This document shows, in pieces, positions 18,184-26,997 of a stretch of 40,670 nt of DNA. How positions within the stretch are numbered: the first letter of the stretch is position 1; every line of letters starts with the position of its first letter. Made by a program: the position numbers and the translations under genes. Origin of the DNA: Gammaproteobacteria bacterium (GTDB lineage Bacteria; Pseudomonadota; Gammaproteobacteria; Chromatiales; Chromatiaceae); contig JAAAOQ010000132.1 of assembly GCA_009908845.1 (NCBI GenBank), positions 1-40,670 on the forward strand, in the 5' to 3' direction. The notes beneath the pieces were generated by a model. That model had not been told where the DNA came from and ran no database searches. It was given only the letters and a program-made list of their open reading frames with translations.

Positions 18184-18767
18184 CCCTGCTGCGGCCAGTG
18201 CATCCGCTCTTGGCAACGCTCGCTTGGTGGGTAACTGGGCTGATCGTCGCGTGCGTGCAGATCGCAGCCGCCGCCGATGATGGCTTCCGGGTGGTTAGCG
18301 CCGAAACGCGCCGGGTGGACGATAGTTATCTCCTCTCGGCCGAGATCGACTATCGTTTCAGCGAGCGGGCGCTGGAGGCGCTCGAGAACGGGGTCCCGCT
18401 GACCCTCGAGGTCCATATCCAGGTGCGCGCGGCCGACGCCTGGCTCTGGGACCAGAGCCTAGCCGACCAGCGCCTGCGTTACCGGATTCGCTATAAGCCC
18501 CTCTCCGAACGGTACCTGGTCTCCCGGCTTCCAGACGACAAGGGGCGCACCTTTGTGACCCGTCAGGCCGCGATCGCCGCGCTCGGTGAGCTCGACGGGG
18601 TCTATCTGGTGAGTGCGCAACGCCTCGCCCCGGAACAGGACTATGAGGTGCATCTGCGCGCCTTGGTCGATATCGAGGAGCTCCCGCTGCCGCTGCGCCC
18701 GATGGCCTATCTGCGCACCGGCTGGAAGCAGAGCACCGGCTGGACCAACTGGCCGCTGACGCCTTGA
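18180..18767 (+). CDS. DUF4390 domain-containing exported protein
   Basis: A 195-residue protein with a hydrophobic N-terminus (LLATLAWWVTGLIVACVQIAAAA) that looks like a signal peptide, then a DUF4390-type domain. It has AETRRVDDSYLLSAEIDYRFSERALEAL near the start and a tryptophan-rich end (TGWKQSTGWTNWPLTP). The family has no known activity. It is routinely found between rsmB and the NtrY-like kinase, so a periplasmic role tied to the kinase is possible but inferred. It overlaps rsmB by ATGA and the kinase by TTGA. Confidence 0.88.
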   Translation: MTLLRPVHPLLATLAWWVTGLIVACVQIAAAADDGFRVVSAETRRVDDSYLLSAEIDYRFSERALEALENGVPLTLEVHIQVRAADAWLWDQSLADQRLRYRIRYKPLSERYLVSRLPDDKGRTFVTRQAAIAALGELDGVYLVSAQRLAPEQDYEVHLRALVDIEELPLPLRPMAYLRTGWKQSTGWTNWPLTP

Positions 18768-20995
18768 GCACGCTGACACGACAGTTGCTGCAGCCCGGCA
18801 CGCTCGCCGTCGGGCTGCTATTGGCGATCCTGATGGTGGCGCTGCACCTGATGACCAGCGCGGTTCAGAACTCCGAGCTGCTGAGTCGGCTGTTCGTGCC
18901 GCTGCTCGGATCGGTCTTGGTCGGTCTCTTGGTCCTGGGGACCCTGGTCGGCGCGAACCTGATTCGCCTGATGCGCGCCTTGCGCCATCAGGCCGCCGGT
19001 TCCAGGCTGGCAGCGCGGTTGTTAGCAATGTTCGCGCTGATCTCGCTGCTGCCGGTCGGGATTGTCTATTACTACTCGCTGAGCTTCCTGATGCGCGGCA
19101 TCGACAGCTGGTTCGATGTCGAGATCGATAGCGCGATGGAAGATGCACTGACCCTCAACCAGGCGTCGCTCGATCTCAACCAGCGGGTACTGATGAAGTA
19201 CAGCAGCCAGATCCTGGCGGGCATTCAGGACCGCTCTGCCACTGCCCTCACGCTGACCCTCGGCGATCTGCGCCGCCAGGCCGGGGCGCTCGAGCTGACC
19301 CTGTTCGATCGCAGCGGGCAGGTCCTTGCGACCGCCAGCGATGATCCCCTCCAGCTGGTCCCGGACCAACCCGAGCGCGAGGTGATGCAGGCCGTCCGCC
19401 AGGGCATCAATCACGTCGGTCTGGAGCCCGGGGCGAGCGGCGAGCTGGTGGTTCGGGTACTGGTGCGGGACCCGGATGCGCGGCCGCTGCTGCTGCAGGC
19501 GATCTTCCCGACCTCGGCCCGGATCAGCGAGCTGGCGAGCCGCCTGGAAGACGCCTACAACCGCTACACGGAGCTCGCCTATCTCCGCCAGTCATTGAAG
19601 TTCAGCTTCACGATCACGCTCTCGCTCGTGCTGGTGTTCGGCCTCATGGCGGCGCTCTTGATCGCCTTCCGCACCGCAAAGGCCCTGACCGCCCCGATTG
19701 CTGACATCGCCCACGGCACCCGGGCGATCGCGGCGGGCGATTACGAGCAGCAACTGCCCCTGCCACCGCAGGACGATGAGCTGGCCTTTCTGGTCGCATC
19801 GTTCAATGCGATGACCCGCCGGATCGCCCAAGCGCGCGACGAGGCGGCGCAGAGCCAGCAGGCGGTTGAGCAGCAGCACGCCTACCTGCAGACCTTGCTG
19901 GCGAGACTCTCGTCCGGCGTGGTCGCCTTCGATGGCGAGGCGGTCTTGCGTACCAACAATGACGCGGCCCAACAGATCCTTGGCATCGAGCTCGACGAGA
20001 GCGACCCGGTCTCGCTCATCGCACTCGAGGACCGTCACCCAAGGCTTGCGCACTGGTGCGACACCGTCAGACGGCGGATCGCTGACGGTCGCGACTGGCG
20101 CGAGGAGGTCACCTTGCTCGGCTCCGATGGCCGCCAGGTCCTGATGTGCCGTGGCAGCCCATTACCCTCTCCGACCTTCGCGACCGGCGAGGGCCTCGAC
20201 AACGGTTCCGAGAGCCCGGGCCACGTCGTCGTCTTTGACGATATCACCACCCTGATCCGGGCTCAGCGTGATGCCGCCTGGGGCGAGGTCGCCCGCCGGC
20301 TTGCGCACGAGATCAAGAACCCGCTGACGCCGATCCAGCTCTCGGCAGAACGGCTCCGACACAAGTTGTTGCGTAAACTGCCGGATCAGGACGCCCGGGT
20401 CGTCGACCGTTCCACGCACACGATCGTGCAGCAGGTCGAAGCGATGAAGGCGATGGTCAACGATTTTTCGAGCTACGCTCGGTTACCTGAGATGCAGCAG
20501 GAGCCGTTCGCCTTTGACAATCTGATCAGCGAGGTACTGGAGCTCTATCGCGCCGGCCCGGTCAAGATCGAGCAGGCGCTCGGCGCCGCAGAGGCGATGG
20601 TCCGGGGTGACTCGAAACGGCTGCGCCAGGTGCTCCACAACCTGATCAAGAATGCCGCTGAGGCGGTCGAGCAACAGGCTACTCCCTGGATACGGGTTGC
20701 CACCCGGGTGGTCGAAGACGACGAGATGCACTTCGTCGAACTAGCGGTCGAGGACAACGGAGGCGGCATCGAGCCTGAGCTGATCGGGCGGCTGTTCGAT
20801 CCCTACGTCACCTCGAAAGCGAAAGGCACTGGACTGGGGCTCGCAATCGTGAAGAAGATAATCGAAGAGCACGGCGGTATCATTCGGGCGGATAATACCG
20901 AGCAAGGCGCCCGCTTCAGCGCACGCCTCCCCGTCAGCACCGGCTACGGAACACCTCGTCACTCGAGCAGTACGCCGCAAGCAGGAGAACCATGA
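18764..20995 (+). CDS. ntrY: NtrY-like membrane sensor histidine kinase
   Basis: A 743-residue kinase. N-terminal membrane segments (two near 15-70, one near 85-110, another near 285-305) surround a periplasmic sensor region. A HAMP domain (TAPIADIAHGTRAIAAGDYEQQLPLP) and a PAS-like domain (QTLLARLSSGVVAFDGEAVLRTN) follow. The phosphoacceptor is H515 in RRLAHEIKNPLTPIQLSAERL. The ATPase domain shows N (LHNLIKNAAEAVEQ), G1 (VEDNGGGI) and G2 (KGTGLGLAIVKKI) boxes. It uses a TTG start overlapping the DUF4390 stop and couples to ntrX by ATGA. NtrYX pairs regulate nitrogen, redox or envelope functions in different proteobacteria; the signal is unknown here. Confidence 0.92.
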   Translation: MSTLTRQLLQPGTLAVGLLLAILMVALHLMTSAVQNSELLSRLFVPLLGSVLVGLLVLGTLVGANLIRLMRALRHQAAGSRLAARLLAMFALISLLPVGIVYYYSLSFLMRGIDSWFDVEIDSAMEDALTLNQASLDLNQRVLMKYSSQILAGIQDRSATALTLTLGDLRRQAGALELTLFDRSGQVLATASDDPLQLVPDQPEREVMQAVRQGINHVGLEPGASGELVVRVLVRDPDARPLLLQAIFPTSARISELASRLEDAYNRYTELAYLRQSLKFSFTITLSLVLVFGLMAALLIAFRTAKALTAPIADIAHGTRAIAAGDYEQQLPLPPQDDELAFLVASFNAMTRRIAQARDEAAQSQQAVEQQHAYLQTLLARLSSGVVAFDGEAVLRTNNDAAQQILGIELDESDPVSLIALEDRHPRLAHWCDTVRRRIADGRDWREEVTLLGSDGRQVLMCRGSPLPSPTFATGEGLDNGSESPGHVVVFDDITTLIRAQRDAAWGEVARRLAHEIKNPLTPIQLSAERLRHKLLRKLPDQDARVVDRSTHTIVQQVEAMKAMVNDFSSYARLPEMQQEPFAFDNLISEVLELYRAGPVKIEQALGAAEAMVRGDSKRLRQVLHNLIKNAAEAVEQQATPWIRVATRVVEDDEMHFVELAVEDNGGGIEPELIGRLFDPYVTSKAKGTGLGLAIVKKIIEEHGGIIRADNTEQGARFSARLPVSTGYGTPRHSSSTPQAGEP

Positions 20996-22359
20996 GCGCC
21001 AATCACATCCTGGTCGTCGATGACGAGCCGGACATCCGCGAGACCGTTCAGGACATTCTCGAGGATGAGGGCTACGAGGTCGCGAGCGCCGAAAACGGGG
21101 AGAGCGCTCGGCACGCGTTGCGCGACCGGCGCCCTGACCTGATGCTGTTGGACATCTGGATGCCCGACCTCGATGGGATCACGTTGCTCAAGGAATGGTC
21201 CGAGAATCAGGGACTCCCTTGCCCGGTGATCATGATGTCCGGCCACGGCAACGTCGAGACCGCGGTCGAGGCAACCCGGCTCGGCGCCTACGACTTCCTC
21301 GAGAAACCCTTGTCGATGGCCAAGCTGCTGCTGACGGTGGAGCGTGCGCTCGAGGCCGATAAGCTGGTGCGCGAGAACGTCGGCCTCCGGCGTCGCCCCG
21401 CGCTGGTGCTCGAACCGGCGGGACGATCGGCGTCGATGCAGCGTCTGCGTGAGCAGGTCAAGCGCATTGCCCAGCATGATACCTGGGTGTTGATCACCGG
21501 CGAAGCCGGAACCGGGCGCGAGACCTTCGCGCACTATCTGCATACTCAGAGCGCGCGCCGCGAGCGGCCCTTCGTCGATCTCGGTGTCTCGGCGATCGCC
21601 CGCGGCAACGCTGCGCGCGAGCTCTTTGGCAGCGAGGAGAATGGCCAGGTGCATTATGGCAGCCTTGAGCAGGCCGCCGGCGGGACTCTGTTCCTGGATG
21701 AGGTCGCGGATATGGACCTGGAGGCGCAAGGGCAGCTGCTCGGCGCGCTCGATACTGGTTCCTTCCTGCGGGTCGGCGGCAGCGACCCGGTCGCGATCGA
21801 TGTACGCATCGTGGCCGCGACTCAGTGCGACCTCAAAGAGGAGGTGCGCGCCGGCAGCTTCCGCGAGGACCTGTTCTATCACTTGAACGTGGTGCCGTTG
21901 CACATCCCCCCGCTGCGCGAGCACCCCGAGGACATCCCGGATCTGCTCAACTACTACGTCGACTATTTCGCCACCCACGAGAAGCTGCCCTACCGCCGCT
22001 TCAGTGTCGGCGCCCAGAACTTCCTGCGCAATTACGCCTGGCCCGGCAACATCCGAGAGTTGAAGAACCTGGTCCAGCGGGTGCTGATCCTCGGGGCGGG
22101 TGACGAGATTACCCAGAACGAGGTCGAGACTGCGCTCGGCTCCAGCCCGCCGGTTCCAAGTCAGCCGCTCGAGGGGCTGGTCTCGTTCGATCAGCCGCTG
22201 CGCCAGGCGCGTGAGCAGTTCGAGAAGGCCTACCTCGAGTATCAGCTCGGCAAGCATGCCGGCAACGTGAGCAAGATGGCGAAAGAGGCCGGGATGGAGC
22301 GAACCCATCTCTATCGCAAGCTGCGCTCGCTCGGTATTGAGATCAAGGAACGGCGGTGA
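20992..22359 (+). CDS. ntrX: NtrX-like response regulator
   Basis: A 455-residue NtrC-family regulator. The receiver domain has the acid pocket DDE at 10-12 and phosphoacceptor D54 in [11 protein letters not shown]. An AAA+ domain covers about 145-375, and a Fis-type helix-turn-helix ends the protein ([21 protein letters not shown]). Walker A reads GEAGTGRE (170-177), with arginine where lysine is usual. Walker B is LFLDEVAD (233-240). Between them (211-230) there is [15 protein letters not shown] and no GAFTGA loop, so contact with sigma-54 is doubtful. The start couples to ntrY, and the stop overlaps trkA in GTGA. Confidence 0.92.
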   Translation: MSANHILVVDDEPDIRETVQDILEDEGYEVASAENGESARHALRDRRPDLMLLDIWMPDLDGITLLKEWSENQGLPCPVIMMSGHGNVETAVEATRLGAYDFLEKPLSMAKLLLTVERALEADKLVRENVGLRRRPALVLEPAGRSASMQRLREQVKRIAQHDTWVLITGEAGTGRETFAHYLHTQSARRERPFVDLGVSAIARGNAARELFGSEENGQVHYGSLEQAAGGTLFLDEVADMDLEAQGQLLGALDTGSFLRVGGSDPVAIDVRIVAATQCDLKEEVRAGSFREDLFYHLNVVPLHIPPLREHPEDIPDLLNYYVDYFATHEKLPYRRFSVGAQNFLRNYAWPGNIRELKNLVQRVLILGAGDEITQNEVETALGSSPPVPSQPLEGLVSFDQPLRQAREQFEKAYLEYQLGKHAGNVSKMAKEAGMERTHLYRKLRSLGIEIKERR

Positions 22360-23732
22360 AGATCATCATCCTCGGCGCCGGGCAGGTCGGCACCTCGGTG
22401 GCCGCCAACCTGGTCAACGAGGCCAACGACATCACGGTCGTCGACACCGACGCCCAGCGCCTGCGCGAGCTCGCCGACCGCTTCGATCTGCGCACCCTGC
22501 AGGGCCATGGCGCCCAGCCTGACGTCTTGGCGCGCGCCGGCGGCGAGGATGCCGAGATGATCATCGCGGTGACCAACAGCGACGAGACCAATATGGTCGC
22601 CTGCCAGGTCGCCTACACGCTATTCCACACCCCGACCAAGATCGCGCGGGTCCGCGCCCAGGGCTTCCTCGACCAGCACGACAAGCTCTTTGGCGGTGAC
22701 GCATTCAAGATCGACGTCACGATCAGTCCGGAGCAGCTGGTCACCGACTATATCCTGCGGCTGATCCAAAACCCCGGTGCGCTCCAGGTCACCGACTTCG
22801 CCAATGGCCGAGTGCGGCTGGTTGCAGTGCGTGCCTACTATGGGGGGCCGCTGGTCGGCCAAGAGCTGCGCACCCTCTACGAGCACATGCCGCACATCGA
22901 CGCCCGGGTCGCGGCGATCTATCGCCAGGACCGCGCGATCCAGCCCGAGGGCGATACCGTGATCGAGGCCGATGACGAGGTCTTCTTCGTCGCCGCGCCG
23001 CGCCATATCCGGTCAGTGATGAGCGAGCTACGGCGGCTGGAGAAGCCCTATAAGCGCCTGATCTTCGCCGGCGGCGGCAACATCGGCACCCGTCTCGCGC
23101 GCGTCACCGAGCGCAACTACCGGGTCAAGGTGATCGAGAGCAACCTCGAGCGCTGCAAGCACATCGCCGAGCTCCTCGAGCGCACCATCGTGCTGCATGG
23201 CGACGCCGCAGACGAGGAGCTGCTTCTGGAGGAGAACGTCGAGGATACCGACGTCTTCTGCGCCGTCACCAATGACGACGAGGCCAATATCCTCTCAGCG
23301 ATGCTCGCGAAACGGCTCGGTGCCCGCAAGGCGATGGCGCTGATCAACCGCACGGCTTATGTCGACCTGGTCCAGAGCGGTCCGATCGATGTCGCGATCT
23401 CGCCGCAGCAGGCCACCATCGGCAGTCTGCTCAAACATGTGCGCCGCGGCGATGTCGTGGTCGTGCACTCGCTGCGCCGCGGCGCCGCCGAGGCGATCGA
23501 GGCGATCGCACATGGTGATCAAAACTCGTCTAAGGTGGTTGGACGGCCGATCGATGCAGTCCAGCTACCGAAGGGGGCAAGCATCGGCGCGATCGTGCGC
23601 GAAGACGAGGTCCTGATTGCACACCACGACACCGTCATCCAGTCCGACGATCACGTCGTGCTGTTCCTGCAGGACCGGCTTCGCGTCCCCGAGGTCGAGA
23701 AGCTGTTCCAGGTCGGCGTCACCTTCTTCTAA
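22356..23732 (+). CDS. trkA: Trk potassium uptake regulator TrkA
   Basis: A 458-residue cytoplasmic gating subunit of the Trk K+ channel. It has two RCK units, each an NAD-binding Rossmann fold ([17 protein letters not shown] at the start and [16 protein letters not shown] near 229) followed by a TrkA-C domain (around 140-220 and 370-455). The GTG start overlaps the ntrX stop, so TrkA is made from the same transcript as the two-component system. A dispersed repeat begins at its stop codon and separates it from trkH by 178 bases. Confidence 0.95.
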   Translation: MKIIILGAGQVGTSVAANLVNEANDITVVDTDAQRLRELADRFDLRTLQGHGAQPDVLARAGGEDAEMIIAVTNSDETNMVACQVAYTLFHTPTKIARVRAQGFLDQHDKLFGGDAFKIDVTISPEQLVTDYILRLIQNPGALQVTDFANGRVRLVAVRAYYGGPLVGQELRTLYEHMPHIDARVAAIYRQDRAIQPEGDTVIEADDEVFFVAAPRHIRSVMSELRRLEKPYKRLIFAGGGNIGTRLARVTERNYRVKVIESNLERCKHIAELLERTIVLHGDAADEELLLEENVEDTDVFCAVTNDDEANILSAMLAKRLGARKAMALINRTAYVDLVQSGPIDVAISPQQATIGSLLKHVRRGDVVVVHSLRRGAAEAIEAIAHGDQNSSKVVGRPIDAVQLPKGASIGAIVREDEVLIAHHDTVIQSDDHVVLFLQDRLRVPEVEKLFQVGVTFF

Positions 23733-23820
23733 GAATCCCTAACAGAATGCACTCTACGGCCTTAAAGGTCCGCTGCTTGTGCAGGCTAGGCGAGCACTTT
23801 GATAGGGCCTCTAAGGACGC
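23729..23820 (+). repeat. Dispersed ~85-bp repeat, copy 2
   Basis: It shares TAAGAA..CCCTAACAGAATGC, then GCTTGTGCAGGCTAG and TTTGATAGGGCCTCTAAG with copies 3 and 4. The repeat starts at the trkA stop codon: the TAA at 23730-23732 is part of the repeat's own (C)TAAGAA border. The central left arm is diverged (GGCCTTAAAGGTCC), which itself can fold on GGCCTT/AAGGTCC. It lies between trkA and trkH in the orientation shared by the other conserved copies. Confidence 0.8.
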
Positions 23821-23910
23821 GGCGGCCGTGATCCGCCCGGACCAACAAGCCCGGCGACTACCAGCAACCACCCCCTATACCCAAGCCGAGCAATCCCCGT
23901 AACGAGCCGG

Positions 23911-25365
23911 ATGAAACGCTTCCTGACCGTTCAAAAGGTCCTGGGGCTGCTGCTGATGCTATTCAGCGTGACCATGCTTCCGCCTGCCGTGGTCTCGCTG
24001 ATCTATCGCGACGGAGCCGGACTGCCTTTCCTCTATGCGTTCGCACTGATCCTCGGACTCGGGTTTCTGATCTGGCTGCCGTCGATGCGGGCCAGTCACG
24101 AGCTTAGGGTGCGCGATGGCTTCCTCGTCGTGGTGCTGTTCTGGGTCGTGCTCGGTCTGTCAGGGGCGATCCCATTCTGGCTCTCGGACGAGCCGGAGCT
24201 CTCGTTGACCAATTCGGTCTTCGAATCCCTGTCCGGCCTGACGACCACCGGCGCCACGGTCATCCTGGGCATCGATAACCTGCCGCACTCGATGCTCTGG
24301 TATCGCCAGCAACTGCAGTGGCTCGGCGGCATGGGCATCATCGTGCTCGCGGTCGCGGTGCTGCCGATGCTCGGCATCGGCGGGATGCAGCTCTATCGCG
24401 CCGAGACGCCCGGCCCAATGAAGGACACCAAGCTCACACCGCGTATCACCGAAACGGCGAAGGCGCTCTGGTACATCTATCTCTGGCTGACGGTCAGCTG
24501 CGCACTCGCCTACTGGCTGGCCGGCATGAGCTCGTTCGACGCCATCGGGCATGCGTTCTCCACGGTCGCGATCGGCGGCTTCTCGACCCACGACGAGAGC
24601 ATCGGATACTTCGACAGCACCCTGATCGAGATGATTGCGGTGCTGTTCATGCTCCTGTCGGGCATGAACTTCGCACTGCATTTTCTGGCACTGCGGCGGC
24701 GCAACCTCGGCGTCTATGCACAGGACAGCGAACTGCGCTTCTATCTGTTCCTGATGATCGTGGTCACCGTCATCGTCACGGTCGCCCTGTTCTACACCAA
24801 CACCTACATCGACTGGGAAGAATCCTTCACCCAGGCGCTGTTTCAGACCGTCTCGATCGGGACCACGACCGGATTTACCACTGCGGCCTTCTATTACTGG
24901 CCGCCCTTCATCGAGATCCTGTTGATCTTCCTGGCCTTCATCGGCGGCTGCGCAGGCTCGACCGGCGGCGGGATCAAGGTCATCCGCTTTCTGTTGCTCA
25001 TCAAACAAGGGCTGCGCGAGATCGGACGTCTGATCCACCCGAATGCCCAGCTACCCGTGCGCATCGGCGGCAAGGTCGTCAACCATCGTGTCGTCGATGC
25101 GGTCTGGGGGTTCTTCTCGCTCTATGTCGCAACCTTTACGCTGATGTACCTCGGCCTCGCCGCAACCGGGCTCGACCTGCTCACGGCCTTTTCCGCCGTC
25201 GCCGCCTGCATCAACAACCTCGGCCCGGGCCTTGCCACCGTCGGTGCCCATTACTTCGGCATGCACGACGTCGGGATCTGGATTCTCTGCGTCGCGATGC
25301 TGCTCGGCAGGCTCGAGATCTTCACCCTCTTGGTCTTGCTGAGCCCGGCCTTCTGGCGCCGCTGA
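23911..25365 (+). CDS. trkH: Trk potassium uptake channel TrkH
   Basis: A 484-residue inner-membrane K+ channel subunit of the TrkH/TrkG family, built from repeated M1-P-M2 units. Selectivity-loop segments are visible as [51 protein letters not shown] and a fourth near [15 protein letters not shown]. The G(T)TGGGIKVIR element ([17 protein letters not shown]) forms the intramembrane loop region. With TrkA it makes the gated uptake system. The ATG at 23911 follows a weak purine run (CGAGCCGG). It is converged upon by the ferritin-like gene. Confidence 0.96.
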   Translation: MKRFLTVQKVLGLLLMLFSVTMLPPAVVSLIYRDGAGLPFLYAFALILGLGFLIWLPSMRASHELRVRDGFLVVVLFWVVLGLSGAIPFWLSDEPELSLTNSVFESLSGLTTTGATVILGIDNLPHSMLWYRQQLQWLGGMGIIVLAVAVLPMLGIGGMQLYRAETPGPMKDTKLTPRITETAKALWYIYLWLTVSCALAYWLAGMSSFDAIGHAFSTVAIGGFSTHDESIGYFDSTLIEMIAVLFMLLSGMNFALHFLALRRRNLGVYAQDSELRFYLFLMIVVTVIVTVALFYTNTYIDWEESFTQALFQTVSIGTTTGFTTAAFYYWPPFIEILLIFLAFIGGCAGSTGGGIKVIRFLLLIKQGLREIGRLIHPNAQLPVRIGGKVVNHRVVDAVWGFFSLYVATFTLMYLGLAATGLDLLTAFSAVAACINNLGPGLATVGAHYFGMHDVGIWILCVAMLLGRLEIFTLLVLLSPAFWRR

Positions 25366-25475
25366 ACGCAGCGCAGCGCCGGGGGCAATTCCGAGGACCG
25401 CCCGCCCTCATGTTCCGGCGCGCTGCTCGCCAGCAGGGACAAGGCGGTGCCGCGAGCATCGGAAACCGATCCTGG

Positions 25476-26126
25476 TCACGTGGTCACGGCTCTGGCTCTG
25501 GCTTTGGCCCGCTGCTTGAGCTCGGCAATGCGCCTTGGCACCGTCTCGCTGTGTTTCTGGGACGCCTCGAGCTCCTCTGCGAACAGCGACAACTGGGCCC
25601 GATCGACCTGGGCCAACAGGCGACCGAAGATCACGTTGATCTCGCCGCCCTCCAGCTCTGCCGTCGCTCGCAGCGCCTCGTCGAGGTCCATCTCCGGGAC
25701 CTGCCGCTCGAGCTCGCGCAGACGGTCGACCACGTTGCGCACCTGCGGGTCGCGCACGCTGGGAATGAAGCAGAGGTCAGGCCCTGCTGTAACGTGGAAC
25801 AGACAGGTCAGCATGATCCGTCCGTGCTCCATCTCCTCCTCGCTCAGGTCCTGGAACAGCGCGGCGGCATCGGCGTCCTCCGCAAACCGTTCCGCCATGG
25901 CCGCATAGAGGCGTGCAACACGAAACTCCATGAGCGCCGAGCACTTATAGGCATTGCCGAGCGCCCCCGAGGCGGGGGTTGCGTGCTTGCGGTAGTGATC
26001 GACCAGATGCTCGAGTAACGTCTTGCGTTTATCCAACAGCATCCCGACGTAGACGTTCAATCCAAACAGCTGGATGATCTTGCCGGGATGCCGCAGACAA
26101 TAACCACGATCGATCACCGCTTGCAT
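25476..26126 (-). CDS. Ferritin-like domain protein
   Basis: A 216-residue mostly helical protein. ALMEFRVARLYAAMAERF and LSEEEMEHGRIML give one E...ExxH pair of a diiron four-helix bundle. ATAELEGGEINVIFGRLL supplies further glutamates for a second half-site. It resembles rubrerythrin/MiaE-type ferritin-like proteins but I cannot assign a substrate. The C-terminal 40 residues are basic and helical (VPRRIAELKQRAKARARA). It starts at the ATG at 26126 and is divergent from the TPR gene. Confidence 0.7.
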   Translation of the reverse strand: MQAVIDRGYCLRHPGKIIQLFGLNVYVGMLLDKRKTLLEHLVDHYRKHATPASGALGNAYKCSALMEFRVARLYAAMAERFAEDADAAALFQDLSEEEMEHGRIMLTCLFHVTAGPDLCFIPSVRDPQVRNVVDRLRELERQVPEMDLDEALRATAELEGGEINVIFGRLLAQVDRAQLSLFAEELEASQKHSETVPRRIAELKQRAKARARAVTT

Positions 26127-26241
26127 CGGTCAATCCTCCTCAGGCCCCTCTTGTTCTCATCCGGCCGATAATAGACCAAGCCTCACCGGCCTGGTGGGTC
26201 TAATCCGAAGGGATGACCAACCATCGATATCGGAGTCCAGC

Positions 26242-26568
26242 ATGAGCATCATCGATAACCTTGAGGCGATGCGCTCGCGCGGACAGGATTCGGCGATCCT
26301 GCGCTACAGCCTCGGCAACGAGTATTTGAAGCAAGGCGAGACCGAGTCCGCGCTGAGCCATCTTGCCGAAGCGGTGCGACAAGACCCAGGCTACTCGGCC
26401 GCCTGGAAGCTCTATGGCAAGACACTCGCCCAGAACGAGCAGCACGCGGAGGCGGTGACCGCACTGGATAGGGGAATTGACGTGGCCGAATCGAAGGGGG
26501 ATGCGCAAGCAGCCAAGGAGATGCGTGTCTTCCTCAAGCGCGCCCGCGCAGCGCTGGATCAGGGATGA
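26242..26568 (+). CDS. Small TPR-repeat protein
   Basis: A 108-residue all-helical protein with about two and a half tetratricopeptide repeats (SAILRYSLGNEYLKQGETESALSHLAEAV, then YSAAWKLYGKTLAQNEQHAEAVTALDRGI). TPRs mediate protein contacts; no catalytic part is present. The ATG at 26242 with CGGAG seven bases before it is a better start than the open frame at 26194. A partner is not evident; the neighbour upstream is the divergent ferritin-like gene. Confidence 0.85.
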   Translation: MSIIDNLEAMRSRGQDSAILRYSLGNEYLKQGETESALSHLAEAVRQDPGYSAAWKLYGKTLAQNEQHAEAVTALDRGIDVAESKGDAQAAKEMRVFLKRARAALDQG

Positions 26569-26715
26569 CTCGGCCGCTCAACGGGACCGCCAGCGGGTCC
26601 TTTGCTCGCAAGCACTCCGGTTTGCCAGGCTCAGCATCGCCTCAGGCGATTGCCGGAACAGCCCGTACCGCATGCGTCGGATCTCCGATTGTCTTCCAGG
26701 CATATCGCGTCGGTA

Positions 26716-26732
26716 ACAGAGCCGGGCTCTGT
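26716..26732. repeat. Perfect 7-bp hairpin
   Basis: ACAGAGC, loop CGG, GCTCTGT. It sits about 150 bases downstream of the TPR gene and could be a processing or termination structure, but no T run follows on either strand. Confidence 0.45.
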
Positions 26733-26864
26733 GGCCAGCCGTACGATGAAGACGGCGAGCCTCATATAGTCAACCGCACTGATATCCGTACAGACCCTTT
26801 CGGTTGTCCTGCATCACTGCCGCCAAAATCAAAGGGGTCCGTGCTCGCATTAGGTTGGATGGCT

Positions 26865-26883
26865 ATACCAGCAAGGCTGGTAT
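26865..26883. repeat. Perfect 8-bp hairpin
   Basis: ATACCAGC, loop AAG, GCTGGTAT. Possible protein-binding palindrome or RNA hairpin. It is about 115 bases past the end of xseA on that gene's strand. Confidence 0.45.
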
Positions 26884-26997
26884 GAGGTTTAACCCTAGAA
26901 ACGGCCGTTGACCGCTTCCGAGAGGAAGAACCTAACAGAAACCGCCCAAGACTGACACGTCGAGCCTGACCGGGCTCCGGCAAGGGGGTCTGGCCGC

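Larger units (their letters stand above)
26569..26997. other. 429-base intergenic region with two perfect hairpins
   Basis: This region between the TPR gene and the end of xseA has no convincing gene. It contains ACAGAGC/GCTCTGT with a three-base loop at 26716-26732 and ATACCAGC/GCTGGTAT with a three-base loop at 26865-26883. Neither is followed by a T run. AAGAACCTAACAGAAACCGCCC near 26927 resembles the border of the dispersed repeat but the rest does not follow. Confidence 0.5.

Noticed and set aside
20959-22308. 449-codon open frame antisense to ntrX
   Set aside because: Composition-driven shadow of a clear AAA+ response regulator; no family motif.
24160-26018. Long open frames overlapping trkH on both strands
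   Set aside because: trkH has all channel signatures in its own frame; the other frames give low-complexity R/H/D-rich products.
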